A DNA stretch of 64,000 nt from Paenibacillus dendritiformis (GTDB lineage: Bacteria > Bacillota > Bacilli > Paenibacillales > Paenibacillaceae). The DNA lies in assembly GCF_945605565.1 (NCBI RefSeq), contig NZ_OX216966.1, positions 2,305,501-2,369,500 on the forward strand, written 5' to 3'. The notes beneath the pieces were generated by a model that was not told the origin of the DNA, made no database searches, and was given only the letters and a program-made list of their open reading frames with translations. A program made the translations under genes and the position numbers. This document shows, piece after piece, positions 7,674 through 16,713 of this stretch. Each line of letters begins with the position of its first letter. The first letter of the stretch is position 1.

Positions 7674-8531
7674 TCAGGATTCGGCGGACAGCTGGCGCTG
7701 ATCCCGGAATTGGCGCGGGGACAAGCCCATCCGATTCTTGAAGGTGCGGTAGAAATAGGTGTAGCTCTGGAAGCCGCACATCTCGGCAATCTGCTCCAGC
7801 GGCATATAGCCGTGCAGTATTCGTTCGCAGGCGAGCGTAATCCGAACCTGGATCGCATAATCCATAATCGATTGCTGGAAGGTCTCCTTGAACACATGGG
7901 ACGCCCGCGATACGCTCAGTTGAACCGAATCGGCTGCATCCTGAAGCGAGAACGGCTCGGTTGCATGCACTTCGACATATTGCTTGATGCTATGGGCAAG
8001 CTGCGCCGTCCGGTTCATGTTCAAGAAGGACGGATGCGTCCGTTCCGTCAGTGTCCGCCCCAGCATGCCGAAGAAGGCGAAGGTGAGATGCTTAACAATA
8101 TCGTTCACCTTGATCGAGCCGAAGAGGCGCTGCTCCTGCATAATCTCGCGCCAGAGCGACAACAGATGGTCGTCGATGCCGATCGCAGACTTGCCGGGGC
8201 GCTCCTGCTTCGCCCACCATTGTTCGACCCAGGGACCGTTGAGAATCATATAATAATCCAGACTGTGCACTTTGCGAAGCGGATCGGATGCGTCCGGATT
8301 GCGGTAGCCAATCTTCAGATCATAATACTCGCCCGGGGCGAGCATCAGGAGATCGCCGGGCTTCAACTCCTGGTACCCTCCGTCCAGCCAGGCGTGGCCG
8401 CTGCCCTCCAGCTGGATCCGGACCAGGTAGTGCTTCAGATCGGGAATGACGAGCGTCATCGCTTTGCTGTGCCGGGCATGTCCGGCGAAGAGCAAGGAGA
8501 TGTCCTGCCGCGGTTCACTGGACTGAGACAT
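7674..8531 (-). CDS. AraC-family transcriptional regulator of the divergent sugar operon
   Basis: The ATG at 8531 (MSQSSEPRQDISLL...) follows a ggggga ribosome site and gives 285 residues. The N-terminal half is a cupin-like ligand-sensing domain (HYLVRIQLEGSGHAWLDGG, KPGDLLMLAPGEYYDLKIG). The C-terminal hundred residues hold the two AraC helix-turn-helix motifs (LQDAADSVQLSVSRASHVFKE and LEQIAEMCGFQSYTYFYRTFKNRMGLSPRQFR). It is transcribed away from the isomerase-oxidoreductase operon across a 209-bp intergenic region, the usual arrangement for a regulator activating its neighbour in response to a sugar. A TATAAT -10 for this gene is seen at 8569-8574 on the minus strand. Confidence 0.9.
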   Translation of the reverse strand: MSQSSEPRQDISLLFAGHARHSKAMTLVIPDLKHYLVRIQLEGSGHAWLDGGYQELKPGDLLMLAPGEYYDLKIGYRNPDASDPLRKVHSLDYYMILNGPWVEQWWAKQERPGKSAIGIDDHLLSLWREIMQEQRLFGSIKVNDIVKHLTFAFFGMLGRTLTERTHPSFLNMNRTAQLAHSIKQYVEVHATEPFSLQDAADSVQLSVSRASHVFKETFQQSIMDYAIQVRITLACERILHGYMPLEQIAEMCGFQSYTYFYRTFKNRMGLSPRQFRDQRQLSAES

Positions 8532-8740
8532 GTGAATCCCCCTATTTTCTATGTTGTCGTACACCTCGATTATAGCAGACAATAGCAAGATTGTTCATGT
8601 AAAAATGATATCCTTCATTCACAGCCCGGATGCAATGTGGCACAATGAATGAAGTCCGATGTAAACCTTTTCAGAGGAATGCTCGGCGAATACAAAAAGG
8701 CAGCCTGTCCAATATTGAATTTAAAAGAGGTGCTTGGTCC

Positions 8741-9499
8741 ATGAAAATCGGAGTGCAGCTTTATACGGTGAGAGACGAGACCGCAAAGAACTTCATCGGC
8801 ACGCTGGAAAAAATCGCGGAGATGGGCTACGAAGGTGTGGAATTTGCCGGCTATGGCGGATTGAAGGCGCAAGAACTGGCGGACGCACTCAAGCGTCTGA
8901 ATCTTGCTGCCGCAGGTTCCCATGTCAGCATCGAGCAGCTTGTCGATCATCTCGACGAGCAGATCGAGATGAACACGGCGATCGGCAACCGGTACATTGC
9001 GTGCCCGGGGATTCAGGAATCGCGCTACAACTCTCTCGAAGCGCTGCTGCATACGGCAGAGCAGCTGGCGAATGCATCCGACCGGCTCGCTGAGCATGGA
9101 ATTAAGCTTGGCTATCATAACCATGATTTCGAATTTACGAGAAAACTCGGAGACGATACGGTATTCGATACATTGTTCCGGTTAGTTCCCGCAGAGAAGC
9201 TTTTCACCGAGCTCGATGTTTGCTGGGTGCAGTATGCCGGGTACGATCCGCTTAGCGTCATTGCAAGCTACAAGGGACGAATTCCGTTGGTCCACTACAA
9301 AGATCTGCGGCGCGATGAGCAGGGACGCCCGCTTACCGTCGAACTGGGAGAGGGCGAGCTCGATCTTGTTTCCATTGCCCGCGCGTCGAAGGAAGCTGGT
9401 GCGGAGTGGCTCATTGTCGAGCAGGATGAATGCCAGCGTCCAAGCCTGGAGAGCATCCGCAACAGCAGACAATGGATTAAGAACAATCTGGGCCAATAA
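8741..9499 (+). CDS. Sugar phosphate isomerase/epimerase (xylose isomerase-like TIM barrel)
   Basis: The ATG at 8741 (MKIGVQLYTVRDE...) follows aaaagaggt and gives 252 residues; an upstream extension to 8630 has no ribosome site. Metal-binding segments of the AP-endonuclease-2/xylose isomerase fold are visible: GYHNHDFEF, the ELDVCWVQYAGYDP strand and PLVHYKDLR, followed by the late glutamate IVEQDEC. Such enzymes isomerise or epimerise keto-sugars, often the keto intermediates made by Gfo/Idh/MocA dehydrogenases like the one encoded next. The substrate is not deducible. It is the first gene of the four-gene operon. Confidence 0.85.
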   Translation: MKIGVQLYTVRDETAKNFIGTLEKIAEMGYEGVEFAGYGGLKAQELADALKRLNLAAAGSHVSIEQLVDHLDEQIEMNTAIGNRYIACPGIQESRYNSLEALLHTAEQLANASDRLAEHGIKLGYHNHDFEFTRKLGDDTVFDTLFRLVPAEKLFTELDVCWVQYAGYDPLSVIASYKGRIPLVHYKDLRRDEQGRPLTVELGEGELDLVSIARASKEAGAEWLIVEQDECQRPSLESIRNSRQWIKNNLGQ

Positions 9500-9577
9500 G
9501 ACTGCCGCATACAATCAGTTCATGAAAATGGCCATACCAACCAGTTAATTATACTGAACAATGCCTATAGGAGGAAA

Positions 9578-10666
9578 ATGAATATGTCTAACATCTACAA
9601 GATCGCAATTATCGGCTGCGGGGGAATCGCGAACGGCAAGCATATGCCAAGCCTCAAGAAGCTGGACAACGTGCAAATGGTCGCATTCTGCGATATTATC
9701 CCGGAGCGTGCGGAAGAAGCCAAGGCGAAATACGGCACGGAAGACGCGAAAGTATACAGCGACTATAAGGAGCTGCTGAAGGACGGCAGCATCGATATCG
9801 TTCACGTCTGTACCCCGAACGACTCCCATGCGGAGATTACGATTGCCGCCTTGGAGAGCGGCAAGCATGTCATGAGCGAGAAGCCGATGGCGAAGACGGC
9901 AGTGGATGCGCGCCGCATGGTAGAGGCTGCGAAGCGCACGGGCAAGAAGCTGACGGTCGGGTACAACAACCGCTTCCGCTCGGACAGCCAATATTTGAAG
10001 CAGCTGTGCGAGGACGGAACGTTGGGCGACATTTATTATGCCAAAGCTCATGCGATCCGCCGCCGCGCCGTTCCAACCTGGGGCGTGTTCCTGGACGAAG
10101 AGAAGCAAGGCGGAGGCCCGCTTATCGATATCGGCACACATGCGCTTGATTTGACGCTGTGGATGATGAACAACTACGAGCCTAAGATTGTGCTCGGATC
10201 TTCCTTCCACAAGCTCGGCAGCCGTCCGAACGCGGCGAACGCATGGGGATCCTGGGATCCGGAGAAATTCAAGGTCGAAGATTCCGCCTTCGGCATGATC
10301 GTCATGAAAAATGGCGCCACGATCGTACTTGAATCGAGCTGGGCGCTGAACGTGGCGCAGTCCGGAGAAGCGAAGTGCACGCTGTGCGGCACCGAGGCCG
10401 GGGCCGACATGTGGAACGGCCTCAACATCAACGGCGAGAAGTACGGCCGCCTGTATGATCAGAAGATCGAATTGACCGCCGGCGGGGTCGACTTCTATGA
10501 CGGAGAGGCCGAGAACGCTCCTGACCTGGAGATGCGTCTCTGGATCGATGCGATCGAGCAGGACAAGGAGCCTGTCGTTACGCCGGAGCAGGCCTGCGTC
10601 GTCTCGGAAATTTTGGAGGCCATTTACGAATCGTCCCGTACGGGCAAAGCCATCTATTTCGACTAA
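9578..10666 (+). CDS. Gfo/Idh/MocA-family NAD(P)-dependent oxidoreductase
   Basis: This 362-residue protein starts with a Rossmann fold (IAIIGCGGIANGKHMPSL) and carries the family's EKP motif (MSEKPMAKT, around residue 100). The C-terminal substrate domain has the conserved GGGPLIDIGTHALDLTLWMM helix with the catalytic-type Asp and His. Relatives oxidise a sugar or inositol hydroxyl with NAD. The start follows aggaggaaa; the second ATG at 9584 is also possible. Placed between two isomerase/epimerase genes, it probably makes a keto-sugar that they process. Confidence 0.9.
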   Translation: MNMSNIYKIAIIGCGGIANGKHMPSLKKLDNVQMVAFCDIIPERAEEAKAKYGTEDAKVYSDYKELLKDGSIDIVHVCTPNDSHAEITIAALESGKHVMSEKPMAKTAVDARRMVEAAKRTGKKLTVGYNNRFRSDSQYLKQLCEDGTLGDIYYAKAHAIRRRAVPTWGVFLDEEKQGGGPLIDIGTHALDLTLWMMNNYEPKIVLGSSFHKLGSRPNAANAWGSWDPEKFKVEDSAFGMIVMKNGATIVLESSWALNVAQSGEAKCTLCGTEAGADMWNGLNINGEKYGRLYDQKIELTAGGVDFYDGEAENAPDLEMRLWIDAIEQDKEPVVTPEQACVVSEILEAIYESSRTGKAIYFD

Positions 10667-10727
10667 GCCATAGATTAGACAGCGAAGACATTCATGAGGA
10701 AGCAGCATAACTGAAGGAGGCAGCGAC

Positions 10728-11696
10728 GTGAAATTAGGCGTATTTTTGGTACTGTATGGACAACTGTCATTGGAAGAGGCGCTCGATACGGTAGCGGCCA
10801 AAGGGGTCGAAGCGGTAGAGATCGGAACAGGAGGCTACCCGGGCAACAAGCATTGCAATCCGCACGAGCTGCTGGCTGACGAAGCGAAGCAGCGGGCATT
10901 CAAGGAAGCGGTCGAGTCCCGGGGCTTGATCATCAGCGCGCTGAGCTGCCACGGCAACCCGCTGCATCCGCAGAAGGATATCGCCAAGGCATACCATGAC
11001 GATTTCATGGCGACGATCGATCTGGCAGCGAAGCTGGGCGTGCCGGTCGTCAACGGCTTCTCCGGGTGTCCGGGAGATCACGAGGGCGCGAAGTACCCGA
11101 ACTGGCCTGTAGCGCCATGGCCGAACGATTACCAGGAGATTCTGGACTGGCAATGGAACGAGAAGATCATCCCTTATTGGAAGGAAGTCGGCAAGTATGC
11201 CCAGGATCGGGGCATCAAGATCGGCCTGGAGCTGCACGGCGGGTTCTCCGTGCATTCCCCGGGCACGATGCTTCGCCTGCGCGAAGCGACTTGCGACGCG
11301 ATTGGGGCGAACCTGGATCCGAGCCATATGTGGTGGCAGGGCATCGACCCGGTACAGGCCGTCCGCATTCTCGGCAAGGAAAATGCGATTCATCACTTCC
11401 ATGCGAAGGATACGACCATCGATCCGATCAATGTGAACAAGCATGGGGTTACGGATATGCAGTCGTATACGATGATGCTCGATCGGGCATGGCAGTTCCG
11501 TACCGTAGGTTATGGACATGACGTGAAAACGTGGGCGGATATCGTCAGCGCGCTTCGTCTCGTCGGCTACGATTATGTCGTCAGCATCGAGCATGAAGAC
11601 GGCTTGATGTCCATCGACGAAGGCTTCACCAAAGCGGTGCAAAACCTGCAGCCGCTGCTGATGAAGGAGCCGCTCGGCGAGATGTGGTGGGTGTAA
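10728..11696 (+). CDS. Second sugar phosphate isomerase/epimerase
   Basis: The GTG start at 10728 follows gaaggaggca and gives 322 residues, longer than the first isomerase of the operon. Characteristic segments are GLELHGGFSVHSPGT, ANLDPSHMWWQGIDP and HHFHAKDTTID, which supply metal ligands in this TIM-barrel superfamily, and a late glutamate in VVSIEHEDG. It differs enough from the first copy to suggest a distinct step or substrate rather than recent duplication. It lies 61 bp after the oxidoreductase gene. Confidence 0.87.
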   Translation: MKLGVFLVLYGQLSLEEALDTVAAKGVEAVEIGTGGYPGNKHCNPHELLADEAKQRAFKEAVESRGLIISALSCHGNPLHPQKDIAKAYHDDFMATIDLAAKLGVPVVNGFSGCPGDHEGAKYPNWPVAPWPNDYQEILDWQWNEKIIPYWKEVGKYAQDRGIKIGLELHGGFSVHSPGTMLRLREATCDAIGANLDPSHMWWQGIDPVQAVRILGKENAIHHFHAKDTTIDPINVNKHGVTDMQSYTMMLDRAWQFRTVGYGHDVKTWADIVSALRLVGYDYVVSIEHEDGLMSIDEGFTKAVQNLQPLLMKEPLGEMWWV

Positions 11697-11815
11697 CCCG
11701 CCAGTAGTCAGCGCAACGGAGTATCCCAACATACAAGATGGAAGGCGCGATCCGCAAGCCCGTCATCAACCCGATGCATGGCGGGCGCTGCGGGACGCGA
11801 AAGGAGCAGACAACG

Positions 11816-12541
11816 ATGACACAGCGACGCAAAGTAACGATTTGGAATGAGTACCGGCACGAGCAGAACAATCCCAAAGTCGCCGAAGTGTACCCGAAGG
11901 GCATTCATCAAGCGATTGGCGAGGGGTTGGGCTCGGGTTGCGATATCCGATACGCGACTCTCGACATGCCGGAGCACGGCCTCACCGAAGAGGTGCTGAA
12001 CGATACCGATGTCCTTATCTGGTGGGGCCATATGGCTCACCACGAGGTGGATGACGCCATCGTGGAGCGCGTGCACCAGCGGGTGCTGCACGGCATGGGG
12101 CTTATCGTTCTGCACTCGGGCCATTTCTCCAAAATCTTCAAAAAGCTGATGGGAACAGGCTGCGATTTGAAATGGCGCGAAGCGAATGATAAGGAGCGGC
12201 TATGGGTCGTAGCTCCGAACCATCCGATTGCCGAAGGAATCGGGGAATACTTCGAGCTGGAGCGGGAGGAAATGTACGGCGAGCACTTCGACATCCCTCA
12301 GCCGGACGAATTGGTATTCGTCAGCTGGTTCACGGGCGGCGAGGTATTCCGCAGCGGCTGCTGTTATCACCGCGGCATGGGCAAAGTGTTCTACTTCCGC
12401 CCGGGCCATGAAACGTATCCTACGTATTACAACGAGAACGTGAAGCGGGTCATCGCCAACGCGGTGGAATGGGCGGCGCCGACGAAGCGGGCCTATCCGG
12501 TGTACGGCAATGCGAAGCCGCTGGAACCGATGAATGAATAG
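11816..12541 (+). CDS. ThuA-family protein (trehalose utilisation type, glutamine-amidotransferase-like fold)
   Basis: The ATG at 11816 ([17 protein letters not shown]...) has an aaaggag ribosome site and gives 241 residues; an open extension to 11738 is not supported. Family features include [35 protein letters not shown] and [25 protein letters not shown] near the end. ThuA proteins occur with Gfo/Idh/MocA dehydrogenases in disaccharide and polyol catabolic operons and are linked to keto-sugar metabolism; their chemistry is poorly defined. It is the last gene of the operon and is followed by a terminator. Confidence 0.88.
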   Translation: MTQRRKVTIWNEYRHEQNNPKVAEVYPKGIHQAIGEGLGSGCDIRYATLDMPEHGLTEEVLNDTDVLIWWGHMAHHEVDDAIVERVHQRVLHGMGLIVLHSGHFSKIFKKLMGTGCDLKWREANDKERLWVVAPNHPIAEGIGEYFELEREEMYGEHFDIPQPDELVFVSWFTGGEVFRSGCCYHRGMGKVFYFRPGHETYPTYYNENVKRVIANAVEWAAPTKRAYPVYGNAKPLEPMNE

Positions 12542-12573
12542 CAGGACAATACCATTTTGGCACGCAATGAATG

Positions 12574-12626
12574 CCTTGGGCAGTGAGAAGGACGAGCTCC
12601 GTTCTTTCCGCCCAGGGCTTTTTTTG
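12574..12626 (+). terminator. Terminator of the isomerase-oxidoreductase-ThuA operon
   Basis: The arms ccttgggc and gcccaggg enclose a second internal pairing. A run of seven Ts follows directly. Confidence 0.8.
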
Positions 12627-12798
12627 CTGATCCGGGGAAGTAAAAATATGGAGGTGATTCCAAAGTTGTTCTATGTTCTGAGATACATCGTCGTTATCCC
12701 GAACGGTCAGGACAGTCCGGCGCACGAGTAGCTGCCACACCTATGCAAAAGCGGATGCAGCCGTTACAATGAGGTAGAGAATAGATGAGGTGATTGCT

Positions 12799-13533
12799 GT
12801 GACAGAATGGTATGAACGAAGCTTCGGCCGCGATTATTTGCTCGTATACCGCCACCGGGATTTTCAGGGCGCGACGCAGGAAGTGCACGGGATGATGGAG
12901 TGGCTTCGGCTTCCGGCGTCCGCATCGATCCTCGATTTGTGCTGCGGCATGGGCCGGCATGCGCTGGCTCTGGCGGAAGCGGGCTACCGGGTCACCGGGG
13001 TCGATTTGTCCGAGGTGCTGCTGGAGGAGGCGATGGCGCACGACACCCGCGGCCAGGTGAAGTTTCTCCGCGGCGATATGAGAGAGCTGCCTGTAGACGG
13101 ACCGTTTGATGCCGTCGTGAATTTATTTACGTCTTTTGGCTATTTTACAGACAATGAGGACAATGCCCGCGTCTTCCAGGAGATCCATCGCGTCTTGAAG
13201 CCGCAGGGCCGCTTTATCGTCGATTTCCTGAATCCGTCCTATGTCCGGCAGCATCTGGTGCCGCATTCGGAACGGGTGGACGGCGGGACGCGCATCGAGG
13301 AGCGGCGCCGCATCGAGAACGGCTTCGTCAAGAAGGCGATCACGCTGACGGATGCTTCCGGCGGGGAGCAGCGGGAATATGAAGAGCGTGTCCGGCTGTA
13401 TGAATTGGCGGATTTCCGGAACATGATGGATGAGGCCGGGCTTGTCATCGATCAGGTCCATGGCAGCTATGACGGGGCCGCCTATGACGAGGAACAGTCC
13501 AAGCGCATGATTATGGTTGGACACCGGCCATAG
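12799..13533 (+). CDS. Class I SAM-dependent methyltransferase
   Basis: This 244-residue protein shows SAM-binding motif I (SILDLCCGMGRHALALA, about residue 45), motif II acidic residue in VTGVDLSEVLLEEA, a GDMRELPVDGPFDAVVNLF segment, and the FQEIHRVLKPQGRFIVDFLNP strand. The start chosen is the GTG at 12799, correctly spaced from gatgaggtga; the GTG at 12790 lies inside that ribosome site. The substrate is unknown; the fold resembles small-molecule methyltransferases. The next gene follows after 142 bp in the same direction. Confidence 0.85.
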   Translation: MTEWYERSFGRDYLLVYRHRDFQGATQEVHGMMEWLRLPASASILDLCCGMGRHALALAEAGYRVTGVDLSEVLLEEAMAHDTRGQVKFLRGDMRELPVDGPFDAVVNLFTSFGYFTDNEDNARVFQEIHRVLKPQGRFIVDFLNPSYVRQHLVPHSERVDGGTRIEERRRIENGFVKKAITLTDASGGEQREYEERVRLYELADFRNMMDEAGLVIDQVHGSYDGAAYDEEQSKRMIMVGHRP

Positions 13534-13675
13534 CGAGCCGTTCGTCTGCGGACACCGGACCCCACTTCCGTCGTCTAGCCGGCGGCGATGGTTCATATGG
13601 AAGAGGGTTTTGCCGGATACTTCCGTAGAGCGCTGCTGGAGGCAAACTTCGGGCAGGAAAGCGAGGTATACATAG

Positions 13676-14689
13676 ATGAACGATATCCGACATACGCAGG
13701 GGGAAGGAGCCGATCCGGTCCAGCTGCACCAGCCGGCCGACGGCGTGCTGCAGGCGCGCATTCCGGTTCCGTACTCCCTTCGCTGGGTGAACAGCTATCT
13801 GTTGACAGGGCCGGAAGGGTATACGATTGTCGATCCGGGCTTGGGAACTGAAGAGGCGGAAGCCTGCTGGGCGTCGCTGCTGAGCGAACTGGAAGGGCCT
13901 GTCGCCCGCATTGTCCTGACCCATTACCATCCAGATCATCTCGGGATGGCCGGCCGGCTGCAGCGGCAGTTGGACATCCCGGTATCGATCTCGGAGACCG
14001 GGTGGGAGCATGCGCTGCGCATGTGGGGGCCGGGGCAGCGGATGTCCGAAGCGATGATGGCTTTGTTCGCGCAGCATGGCGTTCCGGCCCCGATCGTCGC
14101 GTCCATCGAGGCGCATATGGACGGCTTCCTTCCGCTCGTCGCGCCGCTGCCTGAGGTGGAGTTCCTTCGCGACGGCGAGCAGGCGGCGTTCGGCGGACGG
14201 ACCTGGGACGTGCTGGAGACGGCCGGTCATGCCCCCGGGCATCTCAGCTTCTATCATGCGGCCAGCGGCTTGATGCTGGCAGGGGATCATGTGCTGCCGC
14301 AGATTTCGCCGAATGTGAGCTATATGCCCGGGAGCGACCCGCAGCCGCTCCAATCGTATTTGGAGGGCCTCACGAGGCTGAGGAGCTGCCGAGTGGAGCT
14401 GGCGCTGCCGGGCCACCGCCACCCGTTCCGCCATTATGCGGCCCGCATCGATGAGCTGCTGCGCCACCATGAGGAGCGGCTGGCAGCCATTGCATCGCTG
14501 CTGGCGGAATCGCCTACCGCTTACGACGTATGCGTGCGATGCTTCGGCAGTCCGGAACGCCTCACCATCCATCAATTCCGCTTCGCGATGGGAGAAGCGC
14601 TCGCACATCTGCTGGAGTTGGAGCGGAGGGGACTAGCGCGGCGAACTCCGCCGTCCGCATCCGCGCCTATCCGCTTCCGAACCGGCTGA
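13676..14689 (+). CDS. Metallo-beta-lactamase-fold hydrolase
   Basis: This 337-residue protein has the binuclear zinc signature THYHPDHLG (HxHxDH) near residue 84, further metal-ligand positions in ETAGHAPGH and MLAGDHVLP, and a late His in LALPGHRHPF. After residue about 265 comes a helical, winged-helix-like extension (LAAIASLLAESPTAYDVCVRCF...), as in LACTB2/RNase-like or glyoxalase II-like members. The start follows gcgaggt with eight-base spacing. Glyoxalase-type thioester or nucleic acid hydrolysis are both possible; the sequence alone does not decide. Confidence 0.85.
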   Translation: MNDIRHTQGEGADPVQLHQPADGVLQARIPVPYSLRWVNSYLLTGPEGYTIVDPGLGTEEAEACWASLLSELEGPVARIVLTHYHPDHLGMAGRLQRQLDIPVSISETGWEHALRMWGPGQRMSEAMMALFAQHGVPAPIVASIEAHMDGFLPLVAPLPEVEFLRDGEQAAFGGRTWDVLETAGHAPGHLSFYHAASGLMLAGDHVLPQISPNVSYMPGSDPQPLQSYLEGLTRLRSCRVELALPGHRHPFRHYAARIDELLRHHEERLAAIASLLAESPTAYDVCVRCFGSPERLTIHQFRFAMGEALAHLLELERRGLARRTPPSASAPIRFRTG

Positions 14690-14906
14690 CGCGATGTGGG
14701 TGCCTCATAGGCATTGCCAAAAGTTTGGGGCGGCGAGCGAACAGAGATTGTGAAGGCGGAATAACGGCGGCGGGCAGACCAAGATTGTGCAGGCGGGAAA
14801 AAGGGCGGCGCATAAATCGGTTGAAAATGGATGAGGCAGTGAAATCCTGCGTGGATGCAGCAATTTTCGCTCTTTTGGCCGCACTTTAATGAAATTCCTG
14901 CAAAAG

Positions 14907-15076
14907 TCAGGCTGTTGAGAAAGTCAAGGGATTTTTTGGCACTTCATTTTTTATGTGGTGGATCTCGTCTCTCCGTAGAAAAAATCGATTTAAAACGCTG
15001 TGCGTGCCAAGTTTTGAGTAGGAAAATGGACAATCTCCACCCCTTCGAAAAAAACAGGGGGTTTCCAACGACCTGA
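14907..15076. mobile_element. 170-bp MITE-like element, copy A
   Basis: The element begins TCAGGCTGTTGAGAAA and ends TTTCCAACGACCTGA, giving imperfect terminal inverted repeats of about 15 bp. It has no coding capacity of its own and is exactly 170 bp, like copy B at 15452. The two copies are about 85 percent identical by eye, with a nearly invariant stretch (aaaatggacaatctccac...) in the right half. Left flank cctgcaaaa(g) and right flank aaactgcacc together rebuild one copy of the local palindromic repeat, so the element sits in its A-rich loop. The ends resemble those of common CTGTTGA-ended insertion sequences, which may supply a transposase from elsewhere. Confidence 0.7.
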
Positions 15077-15451
15077 AAACTGCACCATTTCCCTAGACAC
15101 GTCTATCCGGTAGGCGAAATCCGCAAAACTACACGATTTCTCCAGACACTTCTATTCGGTAAGCGAAATCCTGCGCAAATACAGCAATTCGATATGGACG
15201 ACTTTACCAGAAAGCGAATCCTGCAAAACTGCAGGAATTTCACCCGTTTTGCTTCGACTTGAAGCAAGAGGGCCATAAATGATGTAGATTTGCAGCAATT
15301 CCTCGGGATGTGGACTCATTGAGCCGAAATTCCTGTAAAATAGCAGCAATTCCCTCCACACGTTCAAGCCCCGAGAGGCAACGAGGTGATGATACCTCCT
15401 GGAGGCGATGATGCCCCCAGGATCCGACGTGGTCTCTTGGATCCCGTAAAA

Positions 15452-15621
15452 TCAGGCCGTTGAGAAGTCTGTGGGAATTTTCTCCACTTCATTTTTTATA
15501 TGGTGGATCTCGTCTCTCACTAGAAAAAATCGATTGAAAACGCTCTGAGGGCCAAGTTTTGATTAGGAAAATGGACAATCTCCACCCCTTCGCAAAAAAC
15601 AGGGGTTTTCCAACAGCCTGA
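15452..15621. mobile_element. 170-bp MITE-like element, copy B
   Basis: It begins TCAGGCCGTTGAGAAG and ends TTTTCCAACAGCCTGA, is 170 bp long and in the same orientation as copy A. The flanks atcccgtaaaa and aaagtacagtattttc again rejoin into a palindromic repeat unit cut at its A-rich loop. An AAA direct repeat at the borders may be the target duplication. Confidence 0.7.
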
Positions 15622-15836
15622 AAAGTACAGTATTTTCATTGATCTTTGTCCCTAATCTATGGAATAGTCCAAAATTGATGAAGTTTTGCAGCAACTCCTG
15701 TAACCGAGCACACGTCATATAGAAATGCTGCAGATTTACAGCAATATCTGTAGGGTCGGCCGCGAGTAACAGGGGCAGGGCTGTCTCGTTGCGTGCTGAA
15801 AACGGCTTGCGGGAGCTTCTGCCGTGCAAGTCCTCA

Positions 15837-15860
15837 AGCCCGGTTCATAGGAACCGGGCT
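15837..15860. terminator. Perfect 10-bp hairpin downstream of the PgpA-like gene
   Basis: agcccggttc and gaaccgggct pair around atag. No T-run follows on either strand, so efficient termination is uncertain, but it lies about 45 bp past the end of the minus-strand gene. Confidence 0.45.
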
Positions 15861-15904
15861 CTGTTCGCGTGCCCAGCGTTCCTAGAACGCCCGGAACGGC
15901 GGGG

Positions 15905-16474
15905 TTACGGCTCCAGCGCCTTCATCTCTTCCTCGCGCTCCGCCTGCTTGCGGTGGGCGATGCGGCTGCTGGCCGCCGCGGCGATGGCTCCGACGATATC
16001 ATCCAAGAACGTATGGATTTGACCGTCGCTTTTGTCGTTCAGCTTCTGCAGAATGCCCGGCTTCATTTTGTCCACATATCCGTAGTTGGTGAAGCCGATG
16101 CTGCCGTACACGTTCACGATGGAGAAGGCCAACACTTCATCGACGCCGTACAGGCTCTCGTCGTTCTCGATCATTTCCTGCAGGGCCGGAATGAGCTTGC
16201 CCTCCTCCGCCAAAATATCGAGCTGGATGCCGGTCAGCACGGCATTCTGCACTTCCCGCTTCAGAAGCACCTGCTCGACGTTATATTTGCAATATTCTAT
16301 CGTCAGCTCCGGGAAGTACTGCCGCTGCAAAAACATGACCAGCTCGGCAATCTGGTCCACCGTAATACCCCGCTTTTGGAGCCATTCGCGAGTGGCCTTC
16401 TCGATTTTATCACTGTCCAGACTATAAGGCTTTTTGGCCTCGGCGGGCACGTTCATATCTGTCGGTTGATTCAT
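15905..16474 (-). CDS. Phosphatidylglycerophosphatase A-like protein (YutG type)
   Basis: This 189-residue protein has the PgpA-domain layout seen in Bacillus YutG: ITVDQIAELVMFLQRQY, REVQNAVLTGIQLDILAEE, ESLYGVDEVLAFSIVNVYGSIGFTNYGYVDK and HTFLDDIVGAIAAAASSRIAH. Unlike proteobacterial PgpA it has no strong transmembrane helices. PgpA enzymes remove phosphate from phosphatidylglycerophosphate; whether the soluble YutG type does so is not established. The ATG at 16474 follows aaaagaggtgc. Transcription is opposite to gerM, with 239 bp between the two starts. Confidence 0.8.
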   Translation of the reverse strand: MNQPTDMNVPAEAKKPYSLDSDKIEKATREWLQKRGITVDQIAELVMFLQRQYFPELTIEYCKYNVEQVLLKREVQNAVLTGIQLDILAEEGKLIPALQEMIENDESLYGVDEVLAFSIVNVYGSIGFTNYGYVDKMKPGILQKLNDKSDGQIHTFLDDIVGAIAAAASSRIAHRKQAEREEEMKALEP

Positions 16475-16713
16475 CGTTGAGCACCTCTTTTTTGTTCATT
16501 TCCATAGCGTGTGGATTCGTCACATCACTTATGTATTCGACACCGAGTACCCATAACCTTCCTTCCCCGCCATGAAAAACGCGGGCGAATGCCCGCAACC
16601 GAAATCCGGCCCAACAACTTGTCATGAAGCGGACAGCCTGCTCGTATACATAGGACAAACGGGGGGAGACTTCACCGTCTCCTGCAACGAACTTGAAGGA
16701 GGTTGTATCGCTC

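Larger units (their letters stand above)
14841..15753. repeat. Cluster of short palindromic (REP-like) repeats in a 1.2-kb gene-free stretch
   Basis: The interval 14690-15904 has no convincing gene. It holds about ten degenerate copies of a hairpin-forming unit of the type aatCCTGCAAAACTGCAGGaatt. Clear copies lie near 14841, 15116, 15165, 15216 (the most symmetric, CCTGCA-AAAC-TGCAGG), 15325, 15680 and 15724, with a partial one near 15283. Two more are split by the 170-bp elements at 14907 and 15452. Neighbouring copies in 15077-15220 are joined by a linker of the type ctagacacgtctatccggtaggc, giving a period near 50 bp. The stems share an A-rich loop and differ in detail, so this is an old, diverging family rather than a recent tandem expansion. 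Confidence 0.75.

Noticed and set aside
12648..12731. 27-codon ORF after the ThuA operon terminator
   Set aside because: Only a weak ggggaag ribosome site, too short, and no features.
14855..15076. 73-residue ORF over MITE copy A
   Set aside because: It runs across the element boundary and has no ribosome site; the corresponding frame in copy B is not preserved.
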